Part shown: in pieces, positions 34,087 to 46,508 of the stretch
How the letters are laid out: every line of letters starts with the position of its first letter
Numbering within the stretch: the first letter of the stretch is position 1
Assembly: GCA_011037195.1 (NCBI GenBank)
Contig: JAAEAF010014488.1
Coordinates: 124,001 to 188,000, forward strand
Reading direction: 5' to 3'
DNA from: Triatoma infestans
Lineage: Eukaryota > Arthropoda > Insecta > Hemiptera > Reduviidae
Length of the DNA: 64,000 bases
The notes under the pieces: generated by a model
Told to the model about the DNA's origin: nothing
Databases searched by the model: none
Seen by the model: the letters and a program-made list of their open reading frames with translations, nothing else
Program-made: the position numbers and the translations under genes

Positions 34087-34116
34087 CTTAATGTAACCGC
34101 ACAGCTTGCTCTCTGC

Positions 34117-34153
34117 ACTGAAGATTGATGATTGGCCACTCTCTTATCTTATA
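34117..34153 (-). promoter_or_regulatory. core promoter of the Osiris gene
   Basis: On the minus strand TATAAG lies at 34153-34148 and an arthropod initiator TCAGT at 34121-34117, with the presumptive +1 A at 34119, 34 nt from the first T of the TATA box. This gives a short 5' UTR of about 32 nt before the ATG at 34086. Confidence 0.65.
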
Positions 34154-35261
34154 CCGTCTTCCCGCCACCAGTAAATCCGAATCATCCGTATCAAATGGAA
34201 GCGAACAATAGGCCGTCACACTTATACTAACCGAGACTAAACAATATTAGTGTTAAATCGGATAATAGGTCGCTTTCATTAGCGTATTGTTTTATTTATT
34301 TATTTTTTTACAATTTATTCGTTTACAGCTGGTTTTCAAATTATTTACACATTCAGATTGTACTGTTATATTTATTTATTCAAATTATGAGCTTACTCGC
34401 TGGTGATGGCTAATTCAAGTCCTGGTCTACAGTAAAGCCGTTGATAGATTTTGATAAACAGCTTAGTGTCGAAGGCAGATTATATCAAGTAGCTAAACGG
34501 AGTATCAAGTTCTTCCAGTTTCCTGCGATTATTCATGTTTATTGTTTATTTACACACACAAACTTAATAAACATTACATACTCTGCTAGATTTTTTTCCC
34601 ATATGACATGTCCGCCAATTTTCTGCGGGCAGTTTCTCGTCTTGTTGGGGCATTCCTTTGTTTCACTAGCCTATAGATCACCGCATGATCTGAGCACCAC
34701 TCAAGTGCTCACCTACATTACCCATACGAATTAGTGGTAATTCAAACAGATCTCTAATATGTACTTTTCGTATTGCTAGATTTTCAAGTTTGAGACGAGC
34801 CATTAAAACCAGAAGTGCGATTTTACAAAATAGGTTTCTAGTTGCCCGTAAATTCCTTGGAAACGGTTCAAACGGTTTCTTAAAATTTTGCATGCTGACT
34901 GTACACATATATATATTTCTATATACAAACCTGTTCCTTTATATGGAATAATTTTCACAAACATTTCTTTTTTCTCTGACCGGCTTCCGGTGGTAATAGC
35001 GAGCCTAGCAGAGTTCTTTTTCTATTGCTTTCAGTGCATGAGTCAACGCAAATTAAAGTGTTCCATTTATTGAAGAATTTATAGAATAATCATTTAATAT
35101 TGATTGTAAAATATTTCAGACTGAACAATTCATACCACTTACTATAGTTTTCATGATTTTATTTATAAATGTTTATCAAAATTAGAGTTTTTAACTAAAT
35201 ATGTTTGTGTTTGTAAATGAAACATATATGCCTGATGTAGTTCATTCGTTTACAGAAAAAA
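34154..35261. other. upstream flank of Osiris, nothing recognised
   Basis: AT-rich sequence with no supported gene. The stretch 34740-34900 has words reminiscent of the main repeat (CCAGAAGTGCGATTTTAC and GGAAACGGTTCAAACGG), so it may be a very old copy. Confidence 0.35.
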
Positions 35262-36653
35262 TCTGGTGTGAAACATTCACACAACTTTCCTCTTACTCCA
35301 GTTCTCAAAATTATAATTGATAAATGTTATAGTTTGTGTACCAAATTTAACCCAACTCGTCGAAAACTGAAAATTCTGTTCAGTAAAAGGGCATTTCCGG
35401 TTTACTAATTCTCTTAAAACTCGCAATTTTGGCCATCTATTTATTTCTAGTTAATTTTGTTTGGATGATAGAATTGTATAATCAACTTACGATAGCACTT
35501 TAGAGGAAGCTGTAACCCCGCCCGTCTCCTAAAAGTGCCCTTAAATGAATTTTCCCAAAGAGAAATGGTTTAAATAAATATTTAGTTTATATACGAAGTT
35601 TAAGGAAAATCGTCCGGGTCTATTTTTAAGAAAATCGCGAAAATGTGAAAAAAATTATTCAATAAAGTGTTAAAATAAACGCATTTCCAGTTATCCGATT
35701 TTTTTTGAAACTCGGAATTTCAACCACATATTTAATTCTAATTAACATTATTTAGATTGCAGAATTGTTTAATAAACTGAAACAACACTTTAGATGAAAA
35801 CCTAACCTCCTCCCTCCCCCAGAAGTGCCCTTAAATGAATTTTCCCAGAGAAATGTTGCAAATAAAAGTTGTAGCTGTTAGTATGTGTAGTTGATATTTC
35901 AAATTTGAAGAAGATCGGTGGAGCCATTTTTGAGTAAATCGCAAAAACGTAAAAAAAAAAAAACTAGTAATGTGGTACTTCCGGTTGAGAAATTTTGACA
36001 GATAACGCACCGTCACATCCCATGGTGATACCTAAACGTAATATCATGTTTCAACTCTCTACAGCTTTTCATTTTTGAGCTATGCTGTTCACATACATAC
36101 ACACATACACACAGACACACACACACAGACCATTTGCTAAAAACCACTTTTTTTGGACTCAGGGGACCTCATAACGGATATTTCCGGTGAAAACTCGATA
36201 TCGAAAATTTGACACGATTACAAGTGTTATGGTTCTTGGATGGGTCAAGGTTTATAAAGGGCTAGGATTCCTAGCCCTGAAAAAGGCAATAAATTTGCCA
36301 AAAGGTCGGAAGAAATTTAAAAAGAGTTCTTTTGTATGACCAGAACCTCAACATCCAATTTACAACATTGTTTTTAATAATTAAAAAGTTCGACGTTTCG
36401 GCAAAAACATTGTTTGGCTTCTTCAGAAACAATACAAAAAAAAAAGAAAAATTGTAACACAAAATAAAACGATACATAAGTGTGATTACTGTGGGACTGC
36501 TAAGTCTGATTACACACACATACACACAGTGACTATTCGGAAAAAATATTGTTTCTTTTCTTAGGGGACTTCAAGACATCGATTCCCGTGAAAACTGAAT
36601 ATCGAAAGTTTCACTCGATCACAATACTTCCTCTTACAGTAGTAAGAGAAAGT
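35262..36653 (+). mobile_element. main repeat family, copy C, interrupted near its right end
   Basis: Starts TCTGGTGTGAAACATTCACAC. Three ACTTCCGG/ATTTCCGG marks show the monomers. At 36223, in ACACGATTACAA, it is interrupted by about 290 bp of a Penelope-like repeat; a second, more diverged right end (CACACACATACACACAGTGA to AGTAGTAAGAGAAAGT) follows to 36653. The right-end region is thus present twice. Confidence 0.75.
36224..36515. mobile_element. Penelope-like or foldback repeat with two hammerhead-like cores
   Basis: The plus strand has CCCTGAAAAAGGCAATAAAT then TTGCCAAAAGGTCGG at about 36274-36306. The minus strand has TTCTGAAGAAGCCAAACAAT then GTTTTTGCCGAAACGTCG at about 36430-36388. 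Both follow the order CTGANGA, stem, GAAA. AGAACCTCAACATCCAATTT after the first core matches sequence after the 22.3-kb element. Confidence 0.5.
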
Positions 36654-36867
36654 TAACAGATGAAGAAATGCAAAATAGGAAGAATAAATAACCACTGCTT
36701 GTAGTCAAATCTAACACAGGTGTAAATTAAAAAATAATATTATTGAGTATGTACAAAATTACATGATTACTCACATTAACTAATTTGATATACAAACATG
36801 TTCTTCTTTGAAACCTTGATCTCATTCATAACAATAAAAACTTTTAATACTCATGGTTATATTTTTT

Positions 36868-37847
36868 ACTTTCTCTTACTACTAGTAAGAGGAAGTATTG
36901 TAATTGTGTCAAATTTTCGATATCGTGTTTTCACCGGAAATATCCGTTTTGAGGTCCCCTGAGTCCAAAAAAGTGGTTTTTAGCAAATTGTCTGTGTGTA
37001 TTTGAACAGCATAGCTCAAAAACGAAAAACCGTAGAAAGTTGAAACTTGATATTACGTTTAGGTATCACCATGGGATCTGACGGTGCGTTATCTGACAAT
37101 ATTCATAACCGGAAGTACCACTTTACTAGTTCTTCTTTTTTTAACGTATTTGCGATTTCTTCAAAAATGGCTCCGACGATTTTCTATAAACTTGGTATAT
37201 CAACTACACATACAAAGAGCTACAACTTTTATTTGAAATATTTCTCCGGGAAAATTCATTTAAGGGCACTTCTGGGGGAGCGGAGGGGTTAGGTTTTCAT
37301 CTTAACTGCTATTTCAGTTTATTAGACAATTCTGTCATGTAAATAATGTTAATTAGAATTAAATATGTTGTTGAAATTCCGAGTTTTTTTAAAAAAAAGG
37401 ATAACCGGAAGTGCGTTTATTTAAACATTTTACTAAATGTTTTTTTTCTCTTTTTCGCGATTTTTTCAAAAAAGGGCTTCGACGATTTTCTTGAAACTTC
37501 GTATACAAAATAAAAATGCAAAGATCTACATCTTTTATTTAAAACATTTCTCTGGGAAAAAATCATTTAAAGGTATTTTTAGGGGTGGAGGTGGGGTTAC
37601 AGCTTCCCCTAAAATTGTGTCATAGTTGATTATACAATTCTATCATCCAAACAAAATTAATTAGAAATAAATAGATGGCTGAAATTCCGAGTTTCAAGAA
37701 AATTAGTAAACCGGAAGTTCGCTTTTACTCAACAGTTTTTTCAGTTTTCGACGAATTCGTTATATTTGGTACATAAACTATAACATTTGTTAATTATAAT
37801 TTTGAGAACAGGAGTAAGAGAATGTTGTGTGAATGTTTCACACCAGA
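36868..37847 (-). mobile_element. main repeat family, copy D
   Basis: Complete copy in reverse orientation: it starts ACTTTCTCTTACTACTAGTA and ends GTTTCACACCAGA. It lies only 214 bp from copy C in opposite orientation, so the pair makes a large imperfect inverted repeat over 35.3-37.8 kb. A TTATTATTA run follows at 37850. Confidence 0.85.
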
Positions 37848-38269
37848 TTTTTATTATTATTATTATTATTATTATTTATTTATGTTTTCATTATTGAAAC
37901 TGTTGGGTACATGTACATAACAGTTGACTTCAGCATGACATACTTATTGTTCACAAGGGTTATAGTACAATAGTATTAAATATACAGTTCGGTAAAAAAG
38001 ACAAAAAAAAAAAAAACCAAAATGGTCCAAACAAAACAAATTTCTATTAACTAAATTCAAAACCAGATTAATCATTTGTTAAAAAAATGCCTCAGTTTTA
38101 AAGAATTTGTAAAAAACTGAAATATACTTTCTAAATGTTCATACATATTTATTGTATTGTAAAGTTTTTGTGAAATTTGTATGTAAATAAAGACTTCTTC
38201 TTGTACATATTTATATTTAATAAAGAGGCAACATGAATTTCTTTATATAAACATAAATATTTCTCTCTA

Positions 38270-39365
38270 TAGAATTTATAAAAAGGGCAGTTTGGAAAAA
38301 AGTATGATTTACCGTTTCTTTTTCCTTAAAACACAAGACACCAAGACATCTTCTTCTCCTAGGACATATTTATTTTTATTTATTGTAGAAAGTTAACGAA
38401 AAGGAAGAACTAATTCTTAGTTGACTAATTAAACGGCATTTATTGAATGGCATATTTAACGATAAGTATGACGGTGGGGAGGAATACATATCGCCCGTCA
38501 GTTCTTTATATAAATTGAGTAACTAGAACTTTACATCCATCTATAATCTGCCTGAATTAAAGATAGTTTATATTTTTCAAATATCTGACCCATGGTTTTC
38601 TTTAGATTAATTGGGTCTTGTTTCCTGCCATATTGAACGTAAACCTAAGTCGTGTAAAATGATTTTCAGTTGTGTAACCCAGTAAAATTTGACAGTGTTG
38701 GACTATTGAGAATCTAACTGTATAAGTTTTTTTAAAGCAGATTTTGGGGTATCTGTTGTGTGGAATGTTCAGCAGTTTCAGCCACCATTTAATTGCCAAT
38801 TTGAAAACGCTTAATTTTAGATTACTCTACCCCGTTTCCAGGCTTACCAGGTAGCCGGGTGTACAAGGCGGCCATAAACATAAGAGCTTTAAAGAATTTA
38901 GTTTGGACTATTTCATCTATGTCATCCAGATAACTCTGTGCCTAAATCTCGCTGGCGTAATAGCACGACCGAACGAACCATACTCTCAAACAAACGAATT
39001 TTGGCAGCTCACAAGAGTCGGAGTAACATTTCGTTAAAATACCTCACAGAGCGCTGGATGCTGTGATTGCTTTAACAATCCTGTCCTTGGTGGGGAGACT
39101 AAACAATCCAGAGTTGGAGACAATAATTCCCAAATATCTAATCGTGCTTACTGTTTCCAATGGCTCGTCTTTATAAAATAGGGAACCTCTAGCGGACCTG
39201 CCATGACCTTTTTTAAATATAAGTACTTTTGGTTTTTTTAATATTAACCGTCAGTTGATTTAGGGTACAATAATCTTCCAGTATCCTCAATTTCTTTTGA
39301 GCTTCTACAAAGGTGTTTCAAAGAAGGATGGCATCGTCGGCATATTAGTCATGGTTATATATTTA
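38270..39365 (-). pseudogene. LINE reverse transcriptase C-terminal half, decayed
   Basis: Read from 39365 downward, the minus strand gives TMTNMPTMPSFFE (a ruined YADD region), then INWRLILKKPKVLIFKKG (the 'L-IN--KTKVLIF' block after YADD). Next come FYKDEPLETVSTIRYLGI and GLFSLPTKDRIVKAITASSA, CTPGYLVSLETG and KLAIKWWLKLLNIPHNRYPK. This is the thumb and C-terminal region of a LINE ORF2. Several stops and frameshifts. It probably extends to the AT-rich tail near 38160. Confidence 0.75.
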
Positions 39366-39679
39366 AATAACCTTTATAAATTATGGTTGTCTTGAAGTGT
39401 TTTTTCCTTATGCCATGACTTCGGCTGCTCAGCCATTCCGTGCGCTGCGACTGATGTTCGTTTAGGTGGATATCCAGGGGACACGTGAGAACAATCTCGG
39501 ACGCGAACCTATCTATCTTGAAGTGTAACAATATCTTCTATTTTTATTTAGTTTGCTCAGAACTTTATAGAGTGGAATTCTGCTATTTCTACGTTCCCAA
39601 GTATAGAGAAATCTTGAGTTTTAATTACAATATACTTATTTTCATCAATTAACAATCTCAAAATAAACTTGGCACTGAA

Positions 39680-39900
39680 ATTGAAACTGTTGAATTGTTT
39701 TCAAGGAAATCTAAAAAATCAGTCAGTAAAGTCGAACTTCCGATTGACGTCTTGTGACGAAAACTTTTTCCTTGGCACTTCAAAATGGGGCATCAACAGA
39801 TCAGATTCCCCAGATTCTTCGTGTTTAAGTTATGCTATTCAAACACACCTACTGACCATCCATTAAAAATATTATTTTTTTTCTCGTGCCCAAAGATTTC
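39680..39900 (+). repeat. old main-repeat fragment (right part)
   Basis: Retains the order AGTCGAACTTCCG, the TTGTGACGAAAA region, TAAGTTATGCTATTCAAACAC (from the conserved GAGCTATGCTGTTCA...CACA region) and CCATTAAAAATATTATTTTT. Strongly diverged. Confidence 0.45.
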
Positions 39901-41546
39901 ATATGTAATTCTGGAACCATGGATTTCGCAAAATTTGACATGCTTGCGAATCCTTTTGCTTTGAGGTAAGAAAAAGTAATTGACAGAAATCTGAGTCACC
40001 GGACGTTCTGTTCTAGTGATGATACTCATGTTCAGTTTTCAGCAAAACGGCTTTTAAATTCTGGTCCTTTCTTTGAAGGCGACATTATAATGCTGCGGGC
40101 AGCTGGCAAGTTCGCCAATATCATCTTTCAAGAAAGTTTAAATACAGTAATGTATTTGGATTTAAATAATAACCATTTGAATAATAAAAGTTTGTAAAAT
40201 ATCTTATTAACTCATTCTACATACCACAAATCTATACTTAGCAAAGGTTATACTACATTCGGACGTGCTTAAAGGGATTAGTGGACGATTCAAGGTATTA
40301 TTGAGTGATTGGAACAAGTGTATGTGTGTTGGTGTATAACCTTGTTCACCATTATGACCTGTAATTATATAGATACAGCCATAGTAACGCGTTACATTAT
40401 CAATTACATTATTACTAAATAAACATGCTATATATTTATCACTTTCTTCTGATTTACTTTCTATAAAAGAAATTGGCCGTAGAGTAGAGAACATGGGGAG
40501 GGGTCGGGTGGGTTTACACGCTGTAATGGAGGCCAGGCTGAGTTAGTTTAGTAAACTAGTAAACTATCAGTTTCTCGCTCTGATTACAACAGTGAAAACT
40601 GTAGTGGCTTAGCGCACTCTAGCAAAATAAACAAACACTATACTGTCGATTACAAGTGAACCGCTGCTATAACATCCCAACTAGTGCGGAATATTGACCA
40701 AACTTGTCACTTTCATTTGGTAAGAGGAAGTAGTGTTAATCAGGTCGAATTTTCGAAATTAATTAGTCACTGCTAATAATTGAGGTGCTGAGTGTACGCA
40801 AAATACTGTTAGACCGAATGATTTGTGTGTGTGAAGTAGTAGTAGTGTTTATTTAATCACAAATTATTCAATATAATACAATTTGATTTTAAATAAATCA
40901 GTTTAACGCAATGCATGGCACAGAAGTCCAGCTGCCGAATTCTCACGTGTGCAGATTATAGTTATCAATTATTTAAAGTAAAATTCATCTAAATAAAATA
41001 GAAAACAAAACAAACAAAATGTCCAGCCTTAGCTATAGATATAGATGATATGTAACACAAACATCACAAATAGAAATCAAATCCACAACTATCATAAATA
41101 AAATCGGCAATTAAATCGCTGTATTAACGTGGCCAAGCAAAACTTGGTGCCTATAGAGGGTGTACCGATATAGAGCACATAGCTCATGAATTCAGAGCTC
41201 TATCTAATATCCTTCTATCAAAACATTTAATTGTAAATTCTTTCAGAGACGAGCACCCAGGCACATAGTGCAAATTGTACACTATTACAGATAGTGCCTG
41301 CTATCTTCTCCTGTAACATTGTAATTTAAATTCAATAACCATTGTCTCATCTATATTATACACTGTATAAACTTGCAGCTATTTTTATTTGAAATGTAAT
41401 GAGCTTCGTCTCAATCTTAAATTAATTCCACATAAAGATTATGATAGATAAAAAATTTCGAGCTTTTAATATTAAATTATTTTTAAAATTCAGTTTGTAC
41501 TGAATATACAAACTATTATATCTTTAAATTCATTTATACTATTTTT
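39901..41546. other. intergenic, nothing recognised
   Basis: No coding region or defined repeat is supported. Only short open frames with low-complexity composition are present. Confidence 0.4.
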
Positions 41547-42223
41547 ACTTTCTCTTACTCCTAGTAAGAGGAAGTATTTATAATCTTGTCAAATTTTCGA
41601 TATTGAGTTTTTACCGGATATATCCGTTTTGTTTTGAGGTCCCCCGAGTCCAAAACAATGGTTTTTAGCAAATGATCTGTGTGTATGTTTGGGAACAGCA
41701 TAGCTCAAAAACGAAAAATCGTAGAAAGTTCAAAATTGGTATTCCGTTTAGATATCACCATGGGATCCGACAGTGGGTCATCTGTCAAAATTCCTCAACC
41801 GGAAGTACCACTGTACTAGTTGTTTTTTTTTACGTTTTTTTGCGATTTTCTCAAAAATGTCTTCGACGATTTTCTTGAAACTTCATATATAAACTAAACT
41901 TACAAAGATCTACAACTGCTATTTAAAACATTTCTCTGGGAAAATTCATTTAAGGGCACTTTTGGAGGGGGGTTGGGGTTATGTTTTTCTCTGAAGTGAT
42001 ATCATAGTTGATTATACAATTCTATCATCCAAACAAAATTATTTAGAAATAAATAGATGGCCAAAATTCCAAGTTTCAAGAAAAATTAGTAAACCGGAAG
42101 TGCGCGTTTTACTTGACAGTTTTTCAACGAATTTCATTAAATTTGGGCACACAAAATTATAAAATTTTTTCAATTAAATTTTGAGAGGAGTAAGAGAATG
42201 TTGTGTGAGTGTTTCACACCAGA
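41547..42223 (-). mobile_element. main repeat family, copy E, internally deleted
   Basis: Both ends are present (ACTTTCTCTTACTCCTAGTA and GTTTCACACCAGA), but only about two monomers lie between them, so the copy is roughly 680 bp against 980-1000 for full copies. Loss of one monomer by recombination between repeats fits the size difference. Confidence 0.85.
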
Positions 42224-42320
42224 TTTTTTTTTTTTTTTAAATTGAAAGTTAGATTTAGAATTACTAATTTCATTTGTATTTATTTTTAAATTTGTCACTC
42301 TATTTGGCTCATTCTTCTAG

Positions 42321-44450
42321 TCCAGGGCCGTGCAACCTTTTGAAGTTAATGGGCCATTTCAGAGATTGATGAACTTCCGGCGGGCCGCACAAAGTGTGAA
42401 AGTATTTACCCAATTATACTTTTCGGTTTAGATTTAAATGATTTAACACTATCCTCTTTGACATAAATCAGAAGGAATATCGGGTTTCTTAGAAACATAA
42501 ACTTCTCAATTTTAAATATAAGGGTTTTATCATGAAATAAAAAATGAAAAAACATTGCTCAAAAAATTAATCGTAAACTCCAAATTTAACAATACAAGTT
42601 AGGAAAATAGATGTCTATTATGTGTATGATTTACAAAATAGCAATTTTTTTAAACAGTAGTTAAATACATTAATGCGATTTTTGACATTGATTTTGGGCA
42701 ATAGTTTTTGGAACATCTGGTTGAATGTTTTGTAGAAGCTAATATCAAAGAATTTTTAAGATGATCATCCGTCAGGCTTGTTCTATTTTTAGTCTTAATT
42801 AATTTCATAAGGGAAAATAATTGTTTACATACAAATTTACTAGCAAACAATGACAATATGCGGGGCACGGATATTGCCGCATACGCGGATAATCATTTTC
42901 TGAAACATATTTCTTGTAAAATTCTATAACTGAATTTTCTTTGAAGGCATCTTTTAAATCTGAATTTGATTGAAGATTCAATTATCACCATTTAAAGTTC
43001 CTCAGGTAATGTTTGAATTTCCACTGCAAACGGGGAACGTAAAAATTCTTATTTGTTCTTCTTTAGATAAGAAATCCGAAAACCTTTCTTCGAATTCCGA
43101 AGTTTTTAGCACACCCTCATATTTTTTTGGGAACTGAATTAGATCTAGCCGACAAATTTGGAAAATTTATGAGATTATTATCTTTAATCTGTTTCCTATA
43201 AATGCCTTAATATGCGTCAAAAACTCGTCAATCAACATATTTTTTCCTTGCATTTTTACGTTAAGATCTGATAAGTGGTAGGTAATATCTACCAAAAATG
43301 CAATATCTTGCATCCAATCATCCTCATTTAATTGTGACACATGCTTATCCTTGATATCCATAAACAGCTTCACTTCTGGCAATATGTCTAAAAATCTCTT
43401 TAGTACTTTGGCTCTAGTTAACCATCTAACTTCAGAAAAGTAGATTACATCACCATATTGTGGTATCCAAATCTTCTAAAAACTCTTTAAATTGTCGATG
43501 ATTAATTACCTTTGACCTAATAAAATTAACAGTTGAAATTACTTTCTGTATTACGTTTCGAAATTTGTGTTCGTACATAGATTTTCAATATGAATGACAC
43601 AGTGGCATATAAATAATTCTATAGAAAATTCTGTTTTTAATTTTTCAGTTAAAAGAGCTGTTAAACCTGAACGCTTTCCCCACATGGATGGAGTACCGTC
43701 GACAGTTGCAATTCCGCATAACTTTGAGATTGGAATTTTCTTCTTTTCTAAAAAGCATCTTCCAATGCACAACAGAAATCTTCAGCTGTTTTCCATTCCT
43801 TTCATACTTACTAAATCTAGCAATTCTTCAGTAATATTTTAATCTTGAATCTACGCCACGAATAAAAATCGCCAGTTGAGCAGTATCAAACAAATCTGTA
43901 GATTCATCAAGATTCAGAGAATATGATTCAAAGTTATTAGCCCTAACTTCAAGAGACTTCATGACATTTTCTGCCATTTCGTCTATCCGTCTTGCCACAG
44001 TAAATCTGGATAAACTAATATTATGAAAATGTTTGTTCTTCTCAGGGCAAATAGCATTTACTGCCGCCTCAATGCATTCCTTTACCAGATTGGCATCAGA
44101 AAATGGTTTCATATGTTTCGCTAAAATGTAACAAATTTCAGAACTTGCTATTGTTGCAGTTTCTTGCTCCTTATTAACATTTTTAAATAAGTTTTGTTGC
44201 CCCATAAAGCCCCGCTTTTAACTTAATTATTTTATCGTTTCTTAGCTGACCAGTATATTTGTCAAATTTGTATAATATGTAATGCCGCTTAATGTTATAC
44301 TCCTTCAAAACGGCGACGCTTTCCAAACAAATAATGCATACTGTTTTTTTTTTCATGCAAAACAAAAAAATATTCATGCAAATCAAGTCCATGAATGCAG
44401 TTAATTCATGCAAAATCAGTCCATGAATTATTAAACTCTCGGTTTTCTTC
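42321..44450 (-). pseudogene. hAT-family transposase pseudogene (GTF2IRD2/ZBED-like clade)
   Basis: Minus-strand frames in order: 44413 (KKKTVCIICLESVAVLKEYN, a BED-like zinc finger region), 44205-43828 with the catalytic-strand block SYSLNLDESTDLFDTAQLAI, then 43772 (ISKLCGIATVDGTPSMWGKR). Next is 43382-43167 (DIAFLVDITYHLSDLNVKMQ), and last the C-terminal region near 42868-42650. This is the order of the hAT transposases related to vertebrate GTF2IRD2. The first catalytic Asp (in NLDEST) is kept. Frames are broken between 43828 and 43382 and elsewhere. A probable terminal repeat CAGGGCCGTGCAACC lies at 42324-42338. The other terminus was not found. Confidence 0.82.
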
Positions 44451-44574
44451 AGTTATTTTTTTTTTTCTTATCCGTCATTTTATTTAATTATTAGATAACT
44501 TTGAATTTTTTTTCTGAAGTTAAAGAAAAAAAAAATATTTTTACTTAGCTAAGTAGAAATTTTCGCTAAGAAAT

Positions 44575-44740
44575 GCATGTTTTTTGGAAATGCGTGGTTT
44601 TGGCCGCCTTTCGATTTTTGAGTTATCTTGTTCACATATACACATATATAGGCCATTTGCAGAAACATGTATTTCCGGTAACACTCGCATTTCGAAAATT
44701 TGACACGATCGCAATAGTTTTTCTTACTAGGAGTAGGTGG
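44575..44740 (+). repeat. main-repeat right-end fragment
   Basis: Contains TTTCGATTTTTGAGTTATCT, a CACATATACACA run, TATTTCCGGTAACACTCGCA, TTTGACACGATCGCAATAG and TTACTAGGAGTAG, matching the last ~170 bp of copy A. It abuts the 5' side of the hAT pseudogene. Confidence 0.65.
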
Positions 44741-45694
44741 GGGCAAATTAAACATTGTAATCCCCACCACCCATATAATCAAACAAACTGTTTAAAAAGA
44801 ATTCCAAGTTTCAAGAAAATCCACACCATGTATATTGCGTTTTTTTTTTGTTTTTTTTTTAAAGATTTGAAAGTGAATTTAATAATCAACCAAATGAATA
44901 TTCGTATTTATTAATAAAAACAAATTATAGTTTGGCGATGTGGAGCTGCGAAAGGTGGAGGAGACTGATGTTACTTTATACGTACATTAAAAGGTCATAT
45001 TTCTGATTGTAATCAAAGTTTGACGCAATGTTAATTCAAGTGATGATTGGGCCGACCGTCTTCATATTCACTTACATTCACTTTCAGTGTCTAACATGAT
45101 TGGCCTAACCAAATTATAATTACCACATATATTTGTAGACACATATATATATTTACTATTCAAACAGCTAAAATATGGTTAATCTATGCTTTTATCTATG
45201 GATGTGTTTGTTTGTGTTTATGTATATAATACATATATATATACAAAAACAAGACTCACGGACATGCACACACAAACGAATATTATGTTGATGACGTCAT
45301 TGGTATCTTCAATTACTTTAGAAATGTATTTAATACGTAAAGAGAAACTTGTTAAATTTTTATTATTATTGTGAGATATTTAGCATTTTGCATGAAGTAG
45401 TGTAGTGTGTGTGTGTGTGCGTGCGTGTGTGTATGTTTATTTGTGAAGGGATTTCGTAAGGTAGAAAGGGAAGATGGAGGTTAGAGCACGCAGTTGTGTG
45501 AAGCAAGGACAGCGGTCCGGTGTACTCATCATCGCTGATGAAGTAATATCAGTACCAATAATACATCATATAGCTCACATATCAGAAAGTAAATAAGACC
45601 ATTGCAACCCTTCAGAGAGAAGGCTGCCGACCTCCAGTTGTTCGGCAATAATTGACTAGATGGTCGAGGGAGTGCACCACCAAACTCTACATAG
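44741..45694. other. intergenic with microsatellites
   Basis: Contains a GT-rich microsatellite at about 45403-45432 and a TA-rich run at 45225-45245. No gene or defined mobile element is recognised. Confidence 0.45.
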
Positions 45695-45703
45695 TCTGAG
45701 ACT

Positions 45704-45914
45704 AAAGTAAAATAAAGTAATGCCTACTTAATTCAGGCAGGCTTAACGTCCGGCTACCAAATTAGGTGTCGTGGACGGGGGTGGAAGCACCTACTTTACT
45801 AATAATATTTTTCGAACAAATATAAAATTTAGCAGTTATACGCTGGACTCGAACTGAGGTCCTCCTACTTACAAGTCCATTCTCATAACCACTACACCAA
45901 CACCCGCCCCAAAA
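45704..45914 (-). mobile_element. tRNA-derived SINE, family 1, copy 2
   Basis: About 90% identical by eye to 32290-32489. It is flanked by a 9-bp duplication TCTGAGACT (45695-45703 and 45915-45923). The B box GTTCGAGTCC and A box TGGTGTAGTGG are intact on the minus strand, so the internal promoter may still be functional. Confidence 0.88.
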
Positions 45915-45948
45915 TCTGAGACTTTCTTAACGGATGTGTGAAGCTTCT

Positions 45949-46110
45949 TTGAAGAAAATCTATAATTTAGAACTGAAATTTAGAGAATTGCAGTCTCTAT
46001 ATCATGCTGGTTACTTTCATAAATAGTAATCATGCGAGTGAAACATTCACAACAATTCCTAGTCCTAGCAATTCTCTAAATTTCAGTTCTAAATTATAGA
46101 TTTTCTTCAA
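45949..46110. repeat. perfect 43-bp inverted repeat, 76-bp spacer
   Basis: 45949-45991 is exactly complementary to 46068-46110 (starts TTGAAGAAAATCTATAATTT, ends AGAGAATTGC). The spacer includes GAGTGAAACATTCACAACA, which resembles the left end of the main repeat. Perfect arms of this length next to decayed DNA indicate recent origin or gene conversion. Confidence 0.9.
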
Positions 46111-46508
46111 TTTTGGAATCTTTACTAAATCCAGAACCTGACCACCTTTACAGGAGAGAACTGCACGATGTTGCAAGGGAGGACAGGGTAGTCTGAGCTC
46201 TCAGTTCCTGCTCATTTCCGTAATTTCAATTTTCCGGAAGAAAATTACGCACAAAAGTGACAGGTTTTTATATATGATCTGTTAGTAGACCAGTGAAGAG
46301 AATTCCGGTGGTATCTTTATCGCGAATATGACAGGAATCTAAAACCCGTTCAGAAAATTCGTTATCCGTTAACGGATTTTTTTTTATCTTGGAATTTTAG
46401 CAAACTCAACATTATACAGGTGGTAGAATTGTGCACTACACTGACTGACATGTACACACAAATATATATAAACAGTCCAATTTCTACAAATAAAAAAAAA
46501 AAAAAAAA

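Noticed and set aside
37850..37876. TTA trinucleotide run as a functional signal
   Set aside because: Simple microsatellite next to a repeat end, common at insertion sites of this family.
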